Shown here: positions 56,807 to 64,000 of the stretch, piece after piece
How the letters are laid out: every line of letters begins with the position of its first letter
Position numbering within the stretch: position 1 is the first letter of the stretch
Source of the DNA: Vanilla planifolia
Taxonomy: Eukaryota > Streptophyta > Magnoliopsida > Asparagales > Orchidaceae
Direction: 5' to 3'
DNA length: 64,000 nucleotides
Assembly: GCA_023846275.1 (NCBI GenBank)
Contig: CM043868.1
Span: 2,871,153-2,935,152, forward strand
Made by a program: the position numbers and the translations under genes
The notes under the pieces: model-generated
Told to the model about the DNA's origin: nothing
Databases searched by the model: none
What the model saw: only the letters and a program-made list of their open reading frames with translations

Positions 56807-58772
56807 TATTGATTTTTAGCCATGATGCTTTATTTCGTGGTAACAAATCTTAAATAGTTTTAATAAATTTGTTTAAGTAAATTTTTAGATTTTATGTAGT
56901 CGATACTTGTGTTCGTGGGAGAACTAAAAGAAAAAAATGTATAAATTTTAAATTCCATCAAGATCATCTTGGTTGAGGTGGCAAACCATCAAGAGATGTA
57001 TTTTAAATTTAATTTTAGGTTTTTTAATTTTATTTTAATTAGAATGTTAAGCTTGACTGAAATATTTATTATAAGATACATAAATTAAATTTAAATTAAT
57101 CTTAGAATAATATTTATATTTTTAAAATTTTTTATTCATCCATCTTGATTATCTTGACCATCATTTTATCTTAATAATATTTTTAAAATATTTAATTAAT
57201 TTATTATAAAAAATATGTTAATAATATTAATCAATTAGTTGAAAATTTTGTAACAAAAATATTCCATTTGTATAAACAATTAACGCTTGAACCAACCGGG
57301 CTTGCTAAAGTGAACCACTACGATTGAACAGTAACTAATTCTATATGATTTTAAATGAACCAAACGCTTTTCATAATAAATCCAAAAATTGCATTTTGAA
57401 TCGGGTTATCAATCCCACTTTATTAAATAAAATTAAGTATATAACTTGTCGAATTTGTGATTAATTCCTAAACTTATTAAGGGACAGCTAACCCAGATAT
57501 CGGACTATGCATAAAGGTTACAAAAATCTTTATAAGGAGAAAACAACAAAGTAAATGTGTAATGTTGGACTAAAAACACAAAAATTTTCTACATATAGCT
57601 AAAAAATTACAGGAATAATGTGAATCGTTTGATCACGTATTTTGTTATCGAACGATCACCACCATATCGCATTTTTAAAAGCGATAATTCTATCAACCGT
57701 TTGATTCAACAGTTTTGCAATTGCACATTCTAAATTTCATTAGTTCAAAAAAGTTAAATCTTATTGTTAGATCACAATTTAGTTCTAATGACCCATATCA
57801 ATTTTATATTTCTAAAGACAGCTTCGATTGCATTCATCTAATTATGCAGTTTTTGTGATTGAACGGTTCATGAGAGTTTCAATTGAATGACTCATACACA
57901 ATGACTATTTTAGTTATTATTTTGAGCCACTGGAAATTTTTTAATTTTTAATTGCTTAATTAAAATGTTACAAAAGCTACAAAAATTGTAATTACTAAAT
58001 TGGGTGTTTTGTAAGTGCTTTTAGTCATTACAAATTACATATAAATAGGAGATTTTTGTATGAAATTCAAATAAAGATTGTTTATGTGATCCAAAGAAAA
58101 GTTTCAAACAAACTTTTTCAAGCCATTAGTAGCTTGTTACCATCGTCACTTTCATATGTTGCTATGTCATTCACTTGTCAAACTCCTAAAATTCTTTTCC
58201 ATTTCAAATAAACTAAGTTATTAATTTTCTTAATCCTTAATTCATTTAATTAAGATACTTGTGTCTCCTTTATGATTTTATCAAGCATAGGATTTTGGTT
58301 TTATTGATTTTGATTTTATGACAAAATGTTTTTCTTGTATTACCATTTTGTTTCATTATAAGGTCATAGTAGCCTTTGCTGTTTATTTCTTTGAAAGGAC
58401 ATAGTAGGTTGTCTTGTTTGTTTTTTTGTTGTGAGGGTTTAACCTACCCATCATTTAGCAAAGGGCTTATATTATGTTTGTTTTGTGTCTGGTTTTTGTC
58501 GGGGGTAGATTTAGGTTTGTTTTATAAGTCGAACAACCTAAAAATTGATTGCACATAGTTTTAATTATTGTTGATTTTTTTATTTTTTAATTACATGACT
58601 TTTACAAATCTTAATATATTTTAAAATAAAATTAAAATTTGTAAAAAATTACTTTTATATATCTATTCAATCTTATTAAAAATTATTTTAAATATTTTTT
58701 AAAAGTATTTATTGATAAATCAAAATTTTGTTCCTAACAATTCACCTTTTTTTTAGTGAACCACATACTTCA
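56807..58772 (+). repeat. 3' LTR of the 52.6-58.8 kb element
   Basis: Starts after a purine tract, ends AACCACATACTTCA. A small open frame at 58376-58558 lies wholly inside the LTR and is not a gene. Confidence 0.8.
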
Positions 58773-60600
58773 TAAGTCTCTCATGAAACCAAGACCTTCA
58801 TTGAATGGCTAAGAGTTAATTATTGATTGATTATTGTTTATCAAATCACTAGTGATAACCAAATATGACTTGTATAACAATGATCTATTTCCCTATAAAG
58901 AGTGCTTTTTTTTATCTATTTTTGAAAATGTTTATTTAGTTCTTATTATCCTTAAATTTAAGAAGATTGATTATATATGAAATTATTTCTTAGTAAGATG
59001 TAAATCCTAGGTACATTTTTTTTCTCTTTAACAAATTAAATTTTTTATTAACTTGCTTGTGAATTAAACATTTCTCCTATTGTGTGCATCTAAGTTGGGC
59101 CAATACTTGTTAATGTACTATTCAATAGTTTATCATATTAGAATGATCTTTTCTATTTATCTAATAATTTAATATTATAGATTATTGGAGTAAACCAATT
59201 ATATTATCTAAGCTTAAGGTTTCTTTATGTTTTGGTATCTCATCATCATTGTTAACATATTATTATTTTAAGTTTTTAAGAAAACTATTAGTAATATTTA
59301 TGAGTTTAGTCTTAATAAATTGATACTTTATTCATCCACTCATTTGATGCCAATCAAAATAATTATCTATACTAGTTTTCTAGTCTATGTAATCCTTAGG
59401 ATCAAAACTACTATTAAAAGTTATGGATCTAATTTCACATTAAGAATATACTCTCTCTCTTGATGTCGCTTAGGTCTCTCTTTATTATTAGACATATTTA
59501 GATCATTATTTTGGTCTAACTCATTAGAAGGTTGATTTTATGATTTCTTTTATGGATATCTTGGTCACATTCATTTGAAGGATCATTATATTTTTTTATG
59601 ATTTCTATGTCTCATAGGGGTTTTTTTCTTTTAGACCATCAAGTGTGACACTTCTTCTCTTATTACTTTTTTTTTCTTTTAAGATTGATTCATATTATTG
59701 ATTTATAAGAATTTGTTTAACCATTTGGGTGAGTTGGGCTATTTTTAACATAGGTTTTAATTTAAGTTTTAGCTTTGATTTTAGATTGATTCTTGACTTT
59801 AATTTGTCATTTGATAAGATTTACCAAACATTATGATCATACAAAGGTTTGACACACCAAGAGATATTAATAAAAGAAAATAATATGAGAAATTGTTTTA
59901 TATATGTTTTTTAAAAAATATTGTGAAGGCAAAGTGACCATAATTATAAGTCATAAAAATTGAGATGAGATATGCTTCCAAGAAAATGATGAGTAGTCAT
60001 AATCCTATTTATGCTAGACCACCTCGTAGATAAAACCAAATAGTTCTAAAAAAAAGATAATAAAGAGTTGTGTCACTATTTTAATGCCACCTCCTAAGAT
60101 AAATTTTATCCAAAATTAACTAAAAGTTCTTAGTGAGAACTCTTATATATATATATATATATTAAGTAGAAAATTATGTTCTTTAATATCAAAATTGATG
60201 TAAAATAAACTAGACTTCTATCAAGATTTAATTTAAAGCTTACAATACTAGAAATGCTCAACAAAGTATTAAGAAATGTTAAAGGATACTATATACTAAT
60301 TAGGGTTAGGTAGTATGTGTGATTTTTTTATAATTGTTGAAAGATTAATATCCAAATTTATGATGTGGATTCTTCAGTAGAGTATATGATAATATGTTAA
60401 GCATTAAGCATAACATTCTATTGAGTAGTTTGTCATATCTAATTTTACACATGTAAAATATAGAATTTAAAATAAACTCTATATAGAGTACTTTGATAAA
60501 AGAAAAAATAATTTTTAACTTTAGATTATTATCTAAAAAATAAATATTTTTAAAAGAGTACACCTTTTTGATAATGATGTCTTGTACTTTTCTTTGGAGT
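58773..60600. other. AT-rich sequence, no gene recognised
   Basis: No coding signal. An AT microsatellite lies at 60143-60162. Confidence 0.5.
60143..60162. repeat. AT microsatellite
   Basis: Ten TA units. Confidence 0.9.
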
Positions 60601-60699
60601 TGGTGAAGTATCAAAAATAAAAGAAGGTGATGAGATAAAGGTCTAAGTTAATAGAGAAACTTGGTTAAAGGAATAATAAGATGATAAGCTAGGATTTGA

Positions 60700-61660
60700 A
60701 GTTTTACTAAGGTGGATAATAGTTTGGTGGTTTGATTGAGAGAGTGAAAAGGTTAGAGAAGACTTAGGGTCTTGAGAGAAGAGGGAATTTGATTGGTTAT
60801 CAACTCCTTTAGAGAAAAATTTATCATCTTTGGTCTTTGTCTCTCACAAGGAGAGGAGAAGTTGGAATCTCTCCAACTATGATTGAATGCATACTTTTTG
60901 CTCACAAAGGTAAAAAAATATAAATAAGATATATTTTATTCATCAATAACAATGTTATAATAAGGGAGCCTCTCCTATTTATAAATGAAAAAAAACTCAA
61001 TAATTATGCATAAAAAAGAGAATTAAATACATCGTAGGAACATATAAGCATGGAATAGATGAGAGGTTAACATAAAAAGGATAATTTTGGAATTACATTA
61101 ATTTGGAATTTAAAATAGATTTTTATAATTTCATGAAATTAACTCTAATCGAGTATGAGAAAAAATAATTTTGCAGCTAAATTACTAAAAAATCTAAGAA
61201 GATATTTAAAATTCTAAAACATTAAATTCAAGTGAGTCACTTACATTAAATGTAAATATAAAAGTGCATAAAATCTTTAGAAGTTTAAGACATTAACTCC
61301 AAATGGGTCAATCATTACCTATTTTATAAAACAAAAAAACATTATTAACACCTTTTTGTAATTTGAAAAGAATCTTTAGATGCTCCAAATATTTATCCAA
61401 AATTATTGTCATAAGTTGCATGGTTATTTTAAGTAAACTTCATAGACTACTCTAAAACTAGCTTATTTGAACATTCATTTCATGCTTCATGATGAGTGCC
61501 CAAATCTTCAATTTCATTGGCTCACACTTGATACCTTTTCATAGGTTTGTGTTGTCATTTAGTTGAGATGTCACTGATTGGTGTGTCATCACAATTACTT
61601 TAGGCCTTAGCCCATAAATTCACATCATATTAGTGGTGTACACATTCTCCCAATGACATA
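60700..61660 (-). repeat. Possible LTR fragment, minus strand
   Basis: On the minus strand, GGGAGAATGTGTACACC near 61657 is followed by TATAAATAGGAG (about 60985-60970), a good TATA box, then a leader with GAATAAA (about 60935) and CT-rich sequence. This order resembles an LTR with promoter and polyadenylation signal. No second copy, duplication or primer site was found in the window. Confidence 0.3.
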
Positions 61661-64000
61661 TTATATTACATCTCTCTCAATGTTGATTCTGTAATGTCTT
61701 ACTCCACATTGTTAATGCACAATATCTTACTCAAAATCATTACTGTCATTGACTAAGTATGCTACCTAATGCAAACCAATTGGATTTGTTTGATGAGCTT
61801 CCAATTTGTGCCAATATTATTGATTCATTATAATACATTAATACAAAATTAGACTAATCTAATGAGACAATTTCTCACTCTCTGTAGTATGACTTCTCAA
61901 TCAACTTAGTTAGATATTTCATAGATCTTTTTTGCATAATGATTGTTACTATGGTTCTTGTTGTAAAATATGACAGTTCCTTAGATCAAAGTCAATTACC
62001 GCACTTTTCTATGCCCTTATATCTTCTCAATGCATAAAATTATGTGGAATCGATCATGGTTATTATTGAAAGCTTCAGGCATCACTCTTATATGAATCCA
62101 TGAACAGAATGAGTCATACCAATACTTTAGTTATACTCCCCAAATAACTCAACAGTAATCATATAACATACAACATTCATGTGGAAAAGCATGTCGAAAG
62201 CTCAAGAAAACCTATCCTCATTCAATGTCTTAGCAACAATCTTTAACAACTTTCTTCAGAAATATTGATTATAATACTAATGATTGATTAAATTCAAAAC
62301 TTTCTCAACTATATCCTCCAGTTTATAATAATCATAGGGATGTTTATATGTTTTTGGTGACATTTCATTCCAATATTCTCATGTTAATTTAAACAATTAA
62401 TGCATTTTATTGATTACTTTCAAGCGATCAAACAGTGGCTCTTTAGATTTTAATAGCAAATTTTCTTATATATCTTTAATTTTTTTTTAATTTTATGGCA
62501 AAAGGATTGCTAAGATTATAAACAAATAATAGAGCAAACGAAGTGGTACTTGGGTTTGAATATTTTGCGTTAAGTTTTACATCAAGCACGATAGGTTAGC
62601 CATGGCCTCTTTGGTGTTTGATTTCACATCATTTGTTTGCAGAAAAATTATTGTTCTGGGGTTTACCCAAGATCCTAATGAAACATCAATGTGTTTTTGC
62701 TCTCCTTGTATTTTAATGTCTTTGTTTGAGTTTTATCGTTAAATTATTTGCATCATGAACCTTCATTTATCCATTTTTAATCCTTAGATTAATTTTTGCA
62801 CCTTATCTCTTACATCATCTTTATGTAGATATTTTCTTCATTGTAGATCAAGTGGACTTGAGCTAACAATTTCGTTGTATTAAAACTCAGCTCTCAAAAG
62901 CTAAGACATCATTGTTGGATAAAAATTATTATTATATTGTATCATTTTTTTTTCATAGTTATTAGGCTGTCTTTTTTATTATTTTCTTAATATTTTTTGT
63001 GTATTGATCTTGTGATAGTTACACAATCATAACACTATAATTAACTTAAAAAAAGTTTAATAAGCAAGTAAAGCAAATTATTAAAACAAGTTAATATAAA
63101 TTGCCATCTTTTATCCAAAACGTTTTTTCATAGTTTCAATAACATTTTCCAAAACAATTTTTCAATAATATGTTTTAATGTCAGGCCCGTATTCAACTAA
63201 ACAATATTAATTGGAGGTGTAGCTAGATCAAGTGTCATTAATCTACAAATTATTTTTCTTAAATTATTATTTTTATGCAAAAATATTGGAAAACAACTCT
63301 ATAAAGTAAGATAGAAATGCAAATGTGAAAGCACCTAATCCATGCATTAGGTTTGTTAGCCTATAATATGATAAAAAAATGGTTAATTTAAATACATGCA
63401 TATATAATTGTTATAAAAAATCAAACCTAAATTGTTTTTCGGCATTTATCATTTTTAAACCACTGCTTACCGTTTCCCCTAATCTTGTTTTATGCCACAA
63501 AAATACTAAAAATAGATAAAAGAATAAGTATGAGCCAATTGTTTGCTCAATGAATTAAATGTTAAAATAATAAAGTATTGCATGTAAATAACTAATTATT
63601 AATGTAAGAGAGAGACTAGGCCAAGTGGAAGTTCAAATTTGAAAGATAATTAGATTGGAACTATTCATTTTTTATAGTAACTGGACTGGACTGACATGTT
63701 GACTAGGGTGGCAACATATGTAGGTAACATAGTTGAGGCACTCTATGCTCGAAGCTACAATGCTCAATAGCTGAAAAAATAAAAGAATTTATAATACAAA
63801 GTAGAGTTAGATAGAATAAGATAATTACTTAGGTTAAATAGAATAAAAAGTATGATAAAAGTATATAAACAGAGAAAAAATAAAGTTGAAATGATAAAAA
63901 GGAAAGCACAATCAGATCGATGAAAACATGTATGGGCTCACTCATCAAAGTGAAGCTAAGAGAAGGACACCAAGCTAACTCTAAGTTATTACAAAATTCA
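61661..64000. other. AT-rich sequence, no gene recognised
   Basis: No protein family, RNA gene or terminal repeat was recognised. Confidence 0.45.

Larger units (their letters stand above)
52636..58772 (+). mobile_element. Copia-type LTR element with gag-only interior
   Basis: 5' LTR 52636-54575 (1,940 bp), interior 54576-56806 (2,231 bp), 3' LTR 56807-58772 (1,966 bp). Both LTRs start TATTG, where the related solo LTR starts TGTTG, and end ACTTCA. The primer site ATTGATATCAAAACAATG follows the 5' LTR directly, a mutated TTGGTATCAGAGCAATG. A purine tract AAAAAGAAGAAA lies just before the 3' LTR. A decayed UBN2-type gag is readable; no pol is present. The flanking 5-mers (AAACT and TAAGT) do not match, so either the duplication has decayed or the ends come from different copies. 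Confidence 0.8.

Noticed and set aside
1-64000. CRISPR arrays, operons, tRNA or rRNA genes, organelle DNA insertions
   Set aside because: Looked for regularly spaced repeats, clustered co-directional frames and familiar RNA or plastid sequence; none were recognised.

Overview
The window looks like nuclear DNA of a seed plant. It is AT-rich, has almost no long open frames, contains canonical GT-AG spliced exons separated by kilobase-scale introns, and is filled with decayed LTR retrotransposons and microsatellites. I cannot fix the species. The large introns and old, mutated repeats suit a repeat-rich angiosperm.

One protein-coding gene can be supported. It lies on the minus strand and encodes a DUF639-family protein. 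Six coding exons can be joined in phase: 38568-38381, 38069-37835, 37631-37462, 19509-19367, 10445-10268 and 10113-9546, giving 494 codons. Three introns are short (311, 203 and 154 nt), and the 203-nt intron starts with GC. Two are very large (17,952 and 8,921 nt). After the sixth exon the frame runs into a GTATGT donor, and the C-terminal exons were not found in the remaining 9.5 kb. They probably lie before base 1, so the gene is partial and its last visible intron is at least 9.5 kb.

Layout from low to high coordinate. Bases 1-9545 appear to be intron sequence holding a pair of diverged direct repeats about 3.5-4 kb apart and a few decayed reading frames. Exons 6 and 5 sit at 9.5-10.4 kb. 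Intron 4 (10.4-19.4 kb) holds a 304-bp tandem duplication and a 1.9-kb solo LTR with a perfect 5-bp target-site duplication. Exon 4 is at 19.4 kb. Intron 3 (19.5-37.5 kb) holds a decayed Ty3 element on the minus strand with recognisable reverse transcriptase and RNase H remnants, a 2.15-kb solo LTR with a perfect 5-bp duplication inserted at the RNase H remnant, and a minus-strand LTR element with a tRNA-Met-type primer site and zinc knuckle. Exons 3, 2 and 1 are at 37.5-38.6 kb, followed by the gene's upstream region.

From about 38.9 kb to the end the DNA is intergenic. It contains two head-to-head members of a short LTR family with equal internal length (about 1.83 kb) and only gag-like remnants (40.8-43.8 and 46.0-49.2 kb). 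It also contains a 6.1-kb Copia-type element with two roughly 1.95-kb LTRs and a gag-only interior (52.6-58.8 kb). The rest is AT-rich sequence with no recognisable gene.

No operon, CRISPR array, RNA gene or new defence-like system was seen. The most interesting material is the gene architecture, the nested and solo LTRs inside its introns, and the paired non-autonomous LTR family upstream.
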